Under the pieces are notes generated by a model, which did no database searches, had not been told where the DNA came from, and worked only from the letters and a program-made list of their open reading frames with translations. A program made the translations under genes and the position numbers. DNA of 13,838 nucleotides, from assembly GCA_000435195.1 (NCBI GenBank), contig FR880304.1:15755-29592 (forward strand), read 5' to 3'. Within the stretch, counting starts at the first letter, position 1. Every line of letters begins with the position of its first letter. Below are positions 1 to 6,131 of the stretch, one piece after another. The DNA comes from Clostridium sp. CAG:169. GTDB taxonomy: Bacteria; Bacillota; Clostridia; Oscillospirales; Ruminococcaceae.

Positions 1-886
1 GCGGCTGCATCGAGTAGCGGCTAAAGCAGCGGTCGTACAGAGAAGCGTGCAGGTTCCAGTCGTCCTGCGCATTCAGGGTGACACAGATGAGGGTCATCCT
101 GTCCCGCTCGGCAGCGGACACCAGACACCGTCCGGCATCATCGGTGAAGCCGGTCTTTACCCCGATGCAGTCGGGGTAAAGGGTCAGCAGTCGGTTGTAG
201 TTTTTCAGCCAACGCTCATAGGGCGGCGCACCAAACCGGACCTGCATCGAAGGCTGGGAGCAGATGTGGGCAAAATCCTCGTTTTGTAAAGCAACGCGGG
301 TCAATTTGGCAAGGTCGAAGGCGGTGGAGTAATGCTCGGGCGCATCCAGTCCGCAGGCAGTGACATAGTGTGTATCGGCAAGACCCAGCTGTTGTGCGCG
401 CCGGTTCATCGCCTCCACAAAGCCCTCGATGCTGCCGTACAACCGTACACCGGCGGCATTGGCAGCATCGTTGCCGGAGGGCAGCAGCATCCCGCACGCC
501 AGCGCGTACAGAGAAACCATGTCGCCCTCCATCAGTCCCATCGAGGAGCCTTCCACCTGGATGGCATCGGGATCGACCAGAAAATAATCGTGCAGATTAG
601 GCTGCTCGAGCACCATCATCGCGCCGATGATTTTGGTGGTGCTTGCCATCGGCAGCTGTTGGTGGATGTTCTGCCCGCACAGCACCCGACCGGTGGTTGC
701 CTCCATCACCAGATAGGCTTTTGCGGCGGCATCGGGCTGTTCATAAACGGAAAAATCCTCCAGCGATACCGGTGACGGGCAGAGCGAGGTGCGGGTTTCC
801 TTGGCAAAAATCCTCCAGTCCGCTGCACAGCCAAAAAGCAGCAGGGCACAGAGAAAAGAAAAAGACAGGCGTTTGAAAACGTTCAA
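1..886 (-). CDS. D-alanyl-D-alanine carboxypeptidase (penicillin-binding protein, S11 family), C-terminus outside window
   Basis: This is a low-molecular-weight penicillin-binding protein that trims the terminal D-Ala from peptidoglycan stem peptides outside the membrane. All three active-site motifs of peptidase family S11 are visible: S82-T-T-K85 (SxxK, catalytic Ser), S137-G-N139, and K244-T-G246. Residues 1-24 form a signal peptide with a positively charged start and a hydrophobic core ending in LLLFGC; the Cys could be lipid-modified, but Phe at -2 is a poor lipobox residue. The start is a TTG at 886 preceded by AAGGAG (896-901 on the plus strand) with 9-nt spacing; no in-frame ATG lies near the signal peptide. 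295 residues are present and the gene runs off the left edge. Homologues near sporulation genes (DacF type) act on the spore cortex. The nearby dpa operon fits such a role but does not prove it. Confidence 0.93.
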   Translation of the reverse strand, partial: MNVFKRLSFSFLCALLLFGCAADWRIFAKETRTSLCPSPVSLEDFSVYEQPDAAAKAYLVMEATTGRVLCGQNIHQQLPMASTTKIIGAMMVLEQPNLHDYFLVDPDAIQVEGSSMGLMEGDMVSLYALACGMLLPSGNDAANAAGVRLYGSIEGFVEAMNRRAQQLGLADTHYVTACGLDAPEHYSTAFDLAKLTRVALQNEDFAHICSQPSMQVRFGAPPYERWLKNYNRLLTLYPDCIGVKTGFTDDAGRCLVSAAERDRMTLICVTLNAQDDWNLHASLYDRCFSRYSMQP

Positions 887-960
887 GGCAGCCAACTCCT
901 TTTTGTTCAGAAATCAGGGGTGGAACAGTACAGGATATGCCGAGGTTGGAGAGAAAATTC

Positions 961-1011
961 AAAATGTACAATTTGTAATCTAGTTTCATAACAATACAAA
1001 TTGTACATTTT
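961..1011. promoter_or_regulatory. Large AT-rich inverted repeat between divergent genes, probable operator
   Basis: Two perfectly complementary 17-nt arms, 961-977 (AAAATGTACAATTTGTA) and 995-1011, are separated by 17 nt. Each arm also holds its own 5-1-5 palindrome (TACAA-N-TTGTA), so the region looks like two operator half-sets for a dimeric repressor. It lies directly upstream of the -35 element for the TraX-like gene and about 75 bp upstream of the carboxypeptidase start, so it could control both. On the plus strand it is followed by eight T residues, but no plus-strand gene precedes it here, which makes a terminator less likely. The cognate regulator is not in the window. Confidence 0.6.
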
Positions 1012-1016
1012 TTTTA

Positions 1017-1045
1017 TTGAAAAAGTGCGAAGTGTGGTATATACT
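1017..1045 (+). promoter_or_regulatory. Sigma-A-type promoter of the TraX-like gene
   Basis: TTGAAA at 1017-1022 and TATACT at 1040-1045 are separated by exactly 17 nt, a near-consensus housekeeping promoter. Transcription would start around 1052, about 27 nt upstream of the ATG. The inverted repeat at 961-1011 abuts the -35 box. Confidence 0.7.
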
Positions 1046-1078
1046 GTACAAGCAAAAACTTTTGAGGAGGAAAAATGA

Positions 1079-1786
1079 ATGGAACAAACTCTACCCAAAC
1101 TGAAAACCAATCTGGACACCAACCTGCTCAAGCTGGTTGCGGTCGTCTGTATGCTGCTCGACCACTTTGGTGGGACCTTTTTTGAGCAGGTCCCTGCCTT
1201 TCGCTGGGCGGGCAGGCTGGCGTTCCCGCTGTTCTGCTACTGTATGACGGTTGGGATGCTGTACACCCACGACATCAAGCGGTACCTGGGGAGATTGGGA
1301 CTGTTTGCGCTGATTTCACAGCCGTTCTGGATTCTAGCTTTTAATGCGGAGGACTTTTGGGGAAACCTGCTCAATCTCAACATCTTTTTCACCCTCTTTA
1401 TGAGCCTGCTGACCGTCTAGGGATTTAAGGAGAAGAAATACTGGCTGTTTGTGGCAGGGATCCTGGTGATGTCCTTCATCAACTTCGACTATTCCATCAC
1501 CGGCATCATCCTGATGATGATTTTCTATCTGTGCAGGAATAAACCGGCTCTGGGCGCTGCGTTGTATTTTCTGAGCTATCTGCCAGCCTTTTGGGGAGAT
1601 GTGCAGGACCCGCTGGCGCTGGTTGTCGGCGGACACGCCATCAGCTTTGAGGCATTCTCTCTGCTGGCACTGCCGCTGATTTATTTAAAGACCAACAGCG
1701 GTCTGAAAATTTCTAAATGGGTGTTCTATCTGATTTATCCGGCACACCTGCTGCTGATTTATCTGCTCCAGCTGTGGATGGCATAA
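1079..1786 (+). pseudogene. TraX-family integral membrane protein, interrupted by an in-frame TAG
   Basis: The reading frame encodes a roughly 235-residue hydrophobic protein resembling the TraX family (named for F-pilin N-acetylation; the role of chromosomal Firmicute homologues is unknown). Family-like features include the N-terminal LKLVAVVCMLLDHFG segment, WAGRLAFPLFCY, and several further membrane-spanning stretches up to the C-terminal FYLIYPAHLLLIYLLQLW. The start at 1079 is set by GAGGAGG at 1064-1070 with 8-nt spacing; an ATG at 1075 is in another frame and hits a stop within about 40 codons. A TAG at 1418-1420 interrupts the frame after residue 113, inside an otherwise continuous protein (…LFMSLLTV, stop, GFKEKKYW…). 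No frame change is needed, so a single substitution such as TGG or CAG to TAG explains it. A downstream GTG at 1451 has no good ribosome binding site. Most likely it is a recent pseudogene; sequencing error, strain variant or readthrough remain possible. Confidence 0.8.
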
Positions 1787-1792
1787 GACAAA

Positions 1793-1835
1793 ATAAGGGA
1801 GGCGTCCTCTTTCATAAAGAGGACGCCTCCCTTAT
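1793..1835. terminator. Bidirectional stem-loop terminator between convergent traX-like and dpaB genes
   Basis: This is a perfect 20-bp stem (1793-1812 paired with 1816-1835) with a CAT loop. It lies a few bases after the TraX stop and just before the dpaB stop region, so it can serve both converging transcripts. The stem ends in A/T pairs that supply short U-rich ends in both directions (TTTT at 1839-1842 on plus, TTTTGTC on minus). Confidence 0.8.
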
Positions 1836-1851
1836 CGGTTTTGCAAAAGCT

Positions 1852-2436
1852 TTAGCAGAACAACGGCTGGAGCTGGCGCGCCGACAGTGCAGACTGCACG
1901 GTATCGGTCAGGCGGCTAAAGTCAGCAACAATCGAGCAGGGCTTTTGCTCGGGTGCATCCTGCCGCATCGGGACAAAGTAGATGTTTTTGCTGTTGAGCA
2001 GCGAACCGATGTTTTTCCCTGCGTTGGCAAGGGCATCGTTGGTGGATACCGCCAGCACCACCGGACGTGCGTTTCGCAGGTGGGCTTTGACGGCAAGGGT
2101 GACGCTGGTGTCGGTGATGCCGTTTGCCAGCTTGCCCAGGGTGTTGCCGGTGCAGGGTGCGACCAGCAGTACATCCAGCAGCTTTTTCGGACCGATGGGT
2201 TCGGTCTGGGTCAGGGTGTGCCAAATCTCACGACCGCAGATTTCCTCGATGCGGCGGCGAAACTGCTGCGCACTGCCAAAGCGGGTATCGGTTTCATAGG
2301 CGTTTGGGGACAGGATGGGATACAGCTGCCAGCCGGTCTGCTGCGCCATCTGTTCCATCTGGTCGATGACCTGCGAGAAGGTGCAGAAGGAGCCGGTCAT
2401 GGCAAATCCCACCCGTACAGGAGCGTGTTCGTTCAT
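1852..2436 (-). CDS. dpaB: Dipicolinate synthase subunit B (SpoVFB family)
   Basis: This is the flavoprotein-fold subunit of dipicolinate synthase, which makes dipicolinic acid (DPA) from the lysine-pathway intermediate dihydrodipicolinate in the mother cell for uptake into the spore core. The 194-aa protein is close to the usual length of about 200. Typical stretches are GFAMTGSFCTF (residues 10-20), LLVAPCTGNTLGKLANGITD (90-109) and VLAVSTNDALANAGKNIG (127-144), a flavoprotein-like (PF02441) arrangement. The ATG at 2436 has GAGGTG 6-7 nt upstream; the longer frame beginning at 2493 would read through the end of dpaA and is not needed. Its start lies 5 nt after the dpaA stop, a classic two-gene operon. 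The frameshift in dpaA upstream may reduce its expression by polarity. Confidence 0.95.
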   Translation of the reverse strand: MNEHAPVRVGFAMTGSFCTFSQVIDQMEQMAQQTGWQLYPILSPNAYETDTRFGSAQQFRRRIEEICGREIWHTLTQTEPIGPKKLLDVLLVAPCTGNTLGKLANGITDTSVTLAVKAHLRNARPVVLAVSTNDALANAGKNIGSLLNSKNIYFVPMRQDAPEQKPCSIVADFSRLTDTVQSALSARQLQPLFC

Positions 2437-2441
2437 GTCGT

Positions 2442-3277
2442 TCACCTCGTTTTGGATTGTATGTCTGTTATCATCTGTATAACGGTGTCGCACAGGATGT
2501 TCCCTGCGGTGACAGGCGCTGTTTTGGCAGGCAGGGCAAGGGAGTGCAGGCAGCGAAGTCCCAGCGAGCGTGCAGCCAGGTGGTCGATGCCGCCCGCGCC
2601 GGAGGCAAGGTCGATCAGCAGGCAGTCATGGGGAAGCAGCCGGAGCTGTTCCTTTCCCAGGATGGGCGCAGGGACGGTGTTGAAGATGAGCTGCTGCTGC
2701 GGCAACAGGGTGTCCATCTGCGCAAGAGGAAGGGCGGTCAGACCAAAGCTGCGCGCCAACGCCAGGTCCTTTGGGCTGCGGGCGCAGACGGTGAGCTGTG
2801 CGCCAAAGGCTGTCAGCAGCCGTGCAAGGGGTTTTGCACACCGACCAAAGCCGGTGAGAAGGCAGCGGCTTTCCCAAAGGGTGATGGGCAGCTGGCTCAG
2901 TGCAAGCTCGATGGCAGCTTCGGCGGTGGGGACGGCGTTGAGCAGCGCCATCTCCTCCTGTTGCAGATAGCTGTGCAGCAAAAGGGAGCGGCGTTTGGCA
3001 AGCTGATGCAGCTCGTCGGTCACCCTGCCGCAAAGCAGGACCGTACGCCGCAAAGCAGGACCGTACCGCGGCGGCATTGCGCAAGCAAGGGCAGCAGAGC
3101 AGGCTCGACCAGCACCGGAAGCAGCAGAAAATCGGTTTGTGCGAGCAGCAGCGGGTCGCTTTCACCGGGAATCAGACGCTCGACCACATATCCGCGGCGG
3201 CACAGGGCATCGGCAGCCGCACGCTGGCGGTCATCGGTGCAGAGGACGGCAATGGATGCAAAAGGTTCAGGATTCAT
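2442..3277 (-). pseudogene. dpaA: Dipicolinate synthase subunit A (SpoVFA family), frameshifted by a 20-bp tandem duplication
   Basis: This is the NAD(P)-binding subunit of dipicolinate synthase. The N-terminal part (start ATG 3277, GGAGGTG with 6-nt spacing) reads MNPEPFASIAVLCTDD and continues to …RRGTVLLCG. It then enters a second copy of a 20-bp unit, shifts frame and stops at 3020. The rest continues in another frame with the Rossmann motif (LLTGFGRCAKPLARLL), a dehydrogenase-like fold, and the family C-terminus SLALPAKTAPVTAG. Removing one duplicate copy joins TVLLCG directly to RVTDELHQ and yields an uninterrupted protein of 271 aa, near the family length (about 290-300). As written, the product is an 85-aa N-terminal fragment; an out-of-frame ATG at 3077 could restart a 211-aa C-terminal piece but has no clear ribosome binding site. 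The family is clear; the break is either a true mutation, a reversible repeat, or an assembly artefact. Confidence 0.9.
3027..3066. repeat. Exact 20-bp tandem duplication inside dpaA
   Basis: The 20 bases at 3027-3046 are repeated without a mismatch at 3047-3066. Twenty is not a multiple of three, so the second copy alone causes the dpaA frameshift, and precise loss of one copy restores the frame. Tandem repeats of this size can be gained and lost by replication slippage. Confidence 0.97.
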
Positions 3278-3324
3278 ACAGGTCACCTCCATAGGATTGG
3301 GCAGGAACGGGCAAAGGAACAATC

Positions 3325-3351
3325 TATCCTATGAAAAATGCGGATTTTGGT
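3325..3351 (-). promoter_or_regulatory. Sigma-K-like promoter of the dpaAB operon
   Basis: On the minus strand CACC (AC at 3351-3350) is followed after 16 nt by CATAGGATA (3333-3325), which fits the sigma-K consensus of AC about 16 nt before CATANNNTA. Sigma-K drives late mother-cell genes, and the Bacillus spoVF (dpa) operon is known to be sigma-K controlled. Transcription would start about 40 nt upstream of the dpaA ATG. Short consensus matches can occur by chance, but position and gene context agree. Confidence 0.6.
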
Positions 3352-3384
3352 GCAGGCTGAATGTTCATCTGTCGGGGAATGTGG

Positions 3385-3390
3385 TATAAT
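3385..3390 (+). promoter_or_regulatory. Extended -10 promoter of the rRNA methyltransferase gene
   Basis: TATAAT at 3385-3390 is preceded by TGG (3382-3384), an extended -10 element; the -35 region (around 3362-3367, TGTTCA) is weak, as is usual for extended -10 promoters. Transcription would start near 3397. This places the upstream ATG at 3338 outside the mRNA and supports the TTG at 3422 as the true start. Confidence 0.6.
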
Positions 3391-3421
3391 AACAGAAAAT
3401 ACAGCACAGGGGGAAACGACT

Positions 3422-4918
3422 TTGGCAAAGAAAAAACCATTGAAAAAGGATAGAAAAGCGGGCAGAGGCAATCTGCCGGCACAAAAACAGCCGTTTTATT
3501 TACAGGCGCAGCAGCAGAGAAAACCAAAGCCGAAGAAGCAGCGGGAGGATTGGGACGAACCGGCAATCGAACCGGGAGAATATCCGGTCAGCTGCGACAG
3601 AATGGACGAACAGGGCAGCGGCGTGGTGTATCTGGAAGGAGAAAAGCTGCCGGTGGACGGACTGCTGCCCGGCGAGCAGGCGGTCGTCGAGGTGTTTGGA
3701 AAGCGCAATCTGCACGCAAGGCTGCTGCAAATCAAAAAGGCTTCGTCCAAACGGGTCAAGCCGCAGTGTCCTGCTTTTGCCAAGTGCGGCGGCTGCAAGA
3801 TGCAGCACCTGCAATATGACAGCCAGCTGGAGTGGAAGCAAAAGACGGTGGAGCAGCTGATGAAACGCTACATCGACGAGGGAGCCAAGCTCTATCAAAT
3901 CGTTGGGATGGTAGAGCCGTGGCGCTACCGCAACAAATGCCATATCAGCTTTGGCATGAACGGGCGCAGACAGATCATCTCGGGCATTTATGAGGAAAAC
4001 AGCCATCGGGTGGTACCGGTGGAGAGCTGCCTGATTCAGGACAGCAAGGCGGACGAGATTGCGCGCTCGGTGCGAGCCATCATGAAGGAGTGCAAGCTGC
4101 TGCCTTATGATGAGGACAGTGAAACCGGATTGCTGCGGCATCTGCTGGTGCGCACCGGCTTTGCCAGCGGTCAGGTGATGGTGGTGCTGGTGACTGCTTC
4201 CCCGATTTTTCCGGCAAGGAGCCGCTTTGTGTCCCTGCTGCGGGAGCGTCACCCGGAAATCACCACCATTGTGATGAACTGCAACCCGAAAAAAACCAGC
4301 ATGGTGCTGGGAGAGCAGGAGCGCATCCTGTACGGAAAAGGGTACATCGAGGACATCCTCTGCGAAAAACGCTTTGCCATCTCGCCGCGCTCCTTCTATC
4401 AGGTCAATCCGCAGCAGACCGAGGTGCTTTACCAGCGGGCAATCGGCATGGCACAGCTGAAAAAAGGACAGCGGGTGCTGGATGCCTACTGCGGAATCGG
4501 AACCATCAGCTTGATTGCAGCCGACAAGGTCGATGAGGTCATCGGTGTGGAGGTCAATGCACAGGCGGTCAAGGATGCCAACGCCAACGCAAAACGCAAC
4601 GGGGTGGAAAACATCCGTTTTGTCTGCGCAGATGCAGGAGCCTTTATGACCAATCTGGCGGATGCGGGCGAAAAGATCGACGTAGTCTTTATGGACCCGC
4701 CGCGCAGCGGAAGCGACGAGGCATTTTTGCAGTCGGTTTGCCGCCTTTCTCCAGACAAGGTGGTGTATATTTCCTGCGACCCGCAGACCCAGAAGCGCGA
4801 CCTGGCAGTGCTGCGCGCCGGCGGCTACCATGTAAGGGAAATCCAGCCGGTCGATATGTTCCCACAGACTGCGCATGTGGAGTGCGTAGTATTGATGTCA
4901 AAGGGTAAAGAGAAATAG
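3422..4918 (+). CDS. rlmD: 23S rRNA (uracil-5-)-methyltransferase, RlmD/RumA family
   Basis: This SAM-dependent enzyme makes 5-methyluridine in 23S rRNA. In the 498-aa protein an N-terminal basic segment (residues 1-42, rich in Lys/Arg/Gln) precedes a TRAM-like RNA-binding domain (about 52-108). Four Cys for a 4Fe-4S cluster follow: C116, C122, C125 (CPAFAKCGGC) and C203. The C-terminal Rossmann methyltransferase has the SAM motif LDAYCGIG (353-360), MDPPRSG (424-430), the nucleophile C452 in YISCDPQT, and a candidate general base E487. The TTG start at 3422 has AGGGGG at 3408-3413 with 8-nt spacing and follows a clear promoter. The last residues (LMSKGKEK) lie at the edge where base composition changes; the 3' end of rumA-type genes is a known integration site for mobile elements in other Firmicutes. 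The exact target uridine cannot be told from sequence. Confidence 0.93.
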   Translation: MAKKKPLKKDRKAGRGNLPAQKQPFYLQAQQQRKPKPKKQREDWDEPAIEPGEYPVSCDRMDEQGSGVVYLEGEKLPVDGLLPGEQAVVEVFGKRNLHARLLQIKKASSKRVKPQCPAFAKCGGCKMQHLQYDSQLEWKQKTVEQLMKRYIDEGAKLYQIVGMVEPWRYRNKCHISFGMNGRRQIISGIYEENSHRVVPVESCLIQDSKADEIARSVRAIMKECKLLPYDEDSETGLLRHLLVRTGFASGQVMVVLVTASPIFPARSRFVSLLRERHPEITTIVMNCNPKKTSMVLGEQERILYGKGYIEDILCEKRFAISPRSFYQVNPQQTEVLYQRAIGMAQLKKGQRVLDAYCGIGTISLIAADKVDEVIGVEVNAQAVKDANANAKRNGVENIRFVCADAGAFMTNLADAGEKIDVVFMDPPRSGSDEAFLQSVCRLSPDKVVYISCDPQTQKRDLAVLRAGGYHVREIQPVDMFPQTAHVECVVLMSKGKEK

Positions 4919-5130
4919 CCGCGAAAGCCCTTGATTTCAGGCACTTTTCGGCTTCCGACAGTTTCGAGCGGGTGGAGCAAGTAAGCGTCTGCGGTAACTT
5001 ATCCAAGGGCAATCCGGCTCAAAAAGTGTGAGAGTTGAGTTGTCACGATAGATGTCGCTATGTTGAGTTGCCGAGTTAGATGTTGGGAAGTTGTGGCTGT
5101 GAGATAGATGTCAGAGCGACAACTCATGAT
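4919..5130. other. Non-coding junction between rlmD and the LysR gene, possible element boundary
   Basis: No convincing gene lies in these 212 bp. The first half (4919-4960) contains a weak imperfect hairpin (GCCG … CGGC) without a T-run. The second half holds three degenerate 28-bp repeats. Base composition drops from the GC-rich rlmD side to the AT-richer LysR side, so this is the likeliest place for a chromosome/acquired-DNA junction. No matching attachment site copy was found elsewhere in the window. Confidence 0.4.
5034..5117. repeat. Three degenerate 28-bp tandem repeats
   Basis: The word TAGATGT recurs at 5049-5055, 5077-5083 and 5105-5111, and GTTG recurs at 5034, 5062 and 5090, all exactly 28 bp apart. 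Units 1 and 2 both begin GTTGAGTTG; unit 3 is more diverged. The block sits immediately behind the 3' end of the LysR gene and may be recombinase or regulator binding sites, or simply decayed repeats. A GAGTTGTC (5037-5044) / GACAACTC (5118-5125) inverted pair brackets it. Confidence 0.65.
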
Positions 5131-6015
5131 CTATACAGGAGGAGATTGTGTAATCTCTTTTTCCGCATATTCAATGAAAACCTTCGCGGCGGGTGATAGT
5201 TCTCTTGTTGTTGGCGCAGCAATACCAAGGGATATATATTGCGGCGGATCAAGCGGTAATTCGATGATTTCATCTTTCCAGTCACGGGAGATCAAGCGTT
5301 GGTTAAAGCTGATGCCTAAACCGGCGGCGACCATTTTGTAGGTGGAAAAACCATCACGGGTAGAGAATCTGGTATCCGGATGAAGAGAGAACTGCCTGAG
5401 AAGACGATCCTGATCTGTATCATGATCGGGAGACGTATGGATGAATGGCTCCTGCTCCAGTCTCTTTATCGGAAAGGATGATCGATTCTCCAATTCATGT
5501 CCCTTTGGAAGCCAGACCACGATCTCGTCTTCGAAAAGGGGTATCCACTGACACGGAACGTTATCAGATGGCTTGGCGCAGAAGCAAAAGTCCATCAAGC
5601 CGTCATTCAGCCACTCATACGTTTCTCTGTTTCCACCTTCCGTAAGGTTGATCGTGATGCCGGGGTATGAGGCACAAAACCCTTTAAGTATCGGCGGCAG
5701 GCAAAGAGCAGAGATACTGTAATAGGTTCCGATATTGAGTGTGCCTCTAAGGAGTCCTGTTAAGTGAGAACTGTATTCTTTCGCATTGTTATGAGCCCGG
5801 ACGATGTCAGTGAACAGAGGGAGCATGGCTTTGCCGTTCTCAGTAAGTGTGACGCCATGCTTACTGCGGAAGAATACTTCATAACCGAGCTCATTCTCCA
5901 ATGCTCGGATCATGCGGGTGATACCAGATTGCGTATAATTCAAGGCTTCAGCGGTAGCACTCAGGCTTCCAGTCTCGACAGCTTTAAGAACAGCCTCACA
6001 TTGATTGATTTCCAT
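5131..6015 (-). CDS. LysR-family transcriptional regulator
   Basis: A 294-aa protein with the standard LysR layout: an N-terminal winged helix-turn-helix (residues about 1-60, with LSATAEALNYTQSGITRMIR and LENELGYEVFFRSKHGVTLT) and a C-terminal substrate-binding-type effector domain that senses a small molecule. The ATG at 6015 follows AGAAGGAG with good spacing; the 12-codon upstream extension (6051) lacks such a site. The gene is divergent from the threonine-aldolase-like gene, sharing a 116-bp promoter region with a palindrome, the usual arrangement for a LysR regulator of a catabolic cluster. It therefore probably activates the aldolase, PhzF and perhaps arginase-like genes in response to their substrate or product. 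The effector cannot be read from the sequence. Its codon use is AT-richer than in rlmD next door. Confidence 0.93.
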   Translation of the reverse strand: MEINQCEAVLKAVETGSLSATAEALNYTQSGITRMIRALENELGYEVFFRSKHGVTLTENGKAMLPLFTDIVRAHNNAKEYSSHLTGLLRGTLNIGTYYSISALCLPPILKGFCASYPGITINLTEGGNRETYEWLNDGLMDFCFCAKPSDNVPCQWIPLFEDEIVVWLPKGHELENRSSFPIKRLEQEPFIHTSPDHDTDQDRLLRQFSLHPDTRFSTRDGFSTYKMVAAGLGISFNQRLISRDWKDEIIELPLDPPQYISLGIAAPTTRELSPAAKVFIEYAEKEITQSPPV

Positions 6016-6037
6016 ACTTTCTCCTTCTATGAATATA

Positions 6038-6054
6038 ATCATGACAAGCATGAT
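6038..6054. promoter_or_regulatory. Palindromic candidate operator in the LysR divergent promoter region
   Basis: ATCATG and CATGAT (6038-6043 and 6049-6054) flank a 5-nt centre. The site lies about 25 bp upstream of the lysR start and just upstream of the -35 region of the divergent enzyme genes, a good position for LysR autorepression and activation of the cluster. It does not follow the classical T-N11-A pattern exactly. Confidence 0.5.
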
Positions 6055-6064
6055 GAATTGAAAC

Positions 6065-6093
6065 TTTACTCATGGATAAGATGATTATATAAT
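6065..6093 (+). promoter_or_regulatory. Promoter of the aldolase-phzF cluster
   Basis: TATAAT at 6088-6093 is a consensus -10 box; TTTACT at 6065-6070 is a poor -35 box at the ideal 17-nt distance. A weak -35 next to a palindrome is typical of activator-dependent LysR target promoters. GAGGAGG at 6114-6120 is the ribosome binding site for the ATG at 6132. Confidence 0.55.
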
Positions 6094-6131
6094 CTGACAT
6101 AGAATAAGTCAATGAGGAGGCCACAAAGGAT

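Noticed and set aside
930..960. Possible forespore sigma (sigma-G/F) promoter for the carboxypeptidase gene
   Set aside because: TGAATT followed by CATATCC is present on the minus strand, but the spacing is 16 nt and both boxes have mismatches; too weak to call.
1717..2970. A 417-codon plus-strand open frame across dpaA and dpaB
   Set aside because: It covers two well-recognised minus-strand genes and the terminator between genes and has no family-like sequence.
2457..3389. A 310-codon plus-strand open frame opposite dpaA
   Set aside because: It is antisense to the dpaA frames and crosses the 20-bp duplication and the promoter region; low-complexity composition.
3338..3421. Upstream ATG start for rlmD at 3338
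   Set aside because: It lies upstream of the extended -10 promoter and lacks a ribosome binding site; the TTG at 3422 has AGGGGG at 8 nt.
3500..4876. A 458-codon open frame on the minus strand opposite rlmD
   Set aside because: It is antisense to a gene with clear catalytic motifs, is rich in His and Leu without domains, and has no ribosome binding site; it is a shadow of the GC-biased third positions.
4919..4953. Hairpin after rlmD as a terminator
   Set aside because: The stem is short and interrupted and no T-run follows; it may belong to an attachment region instead.
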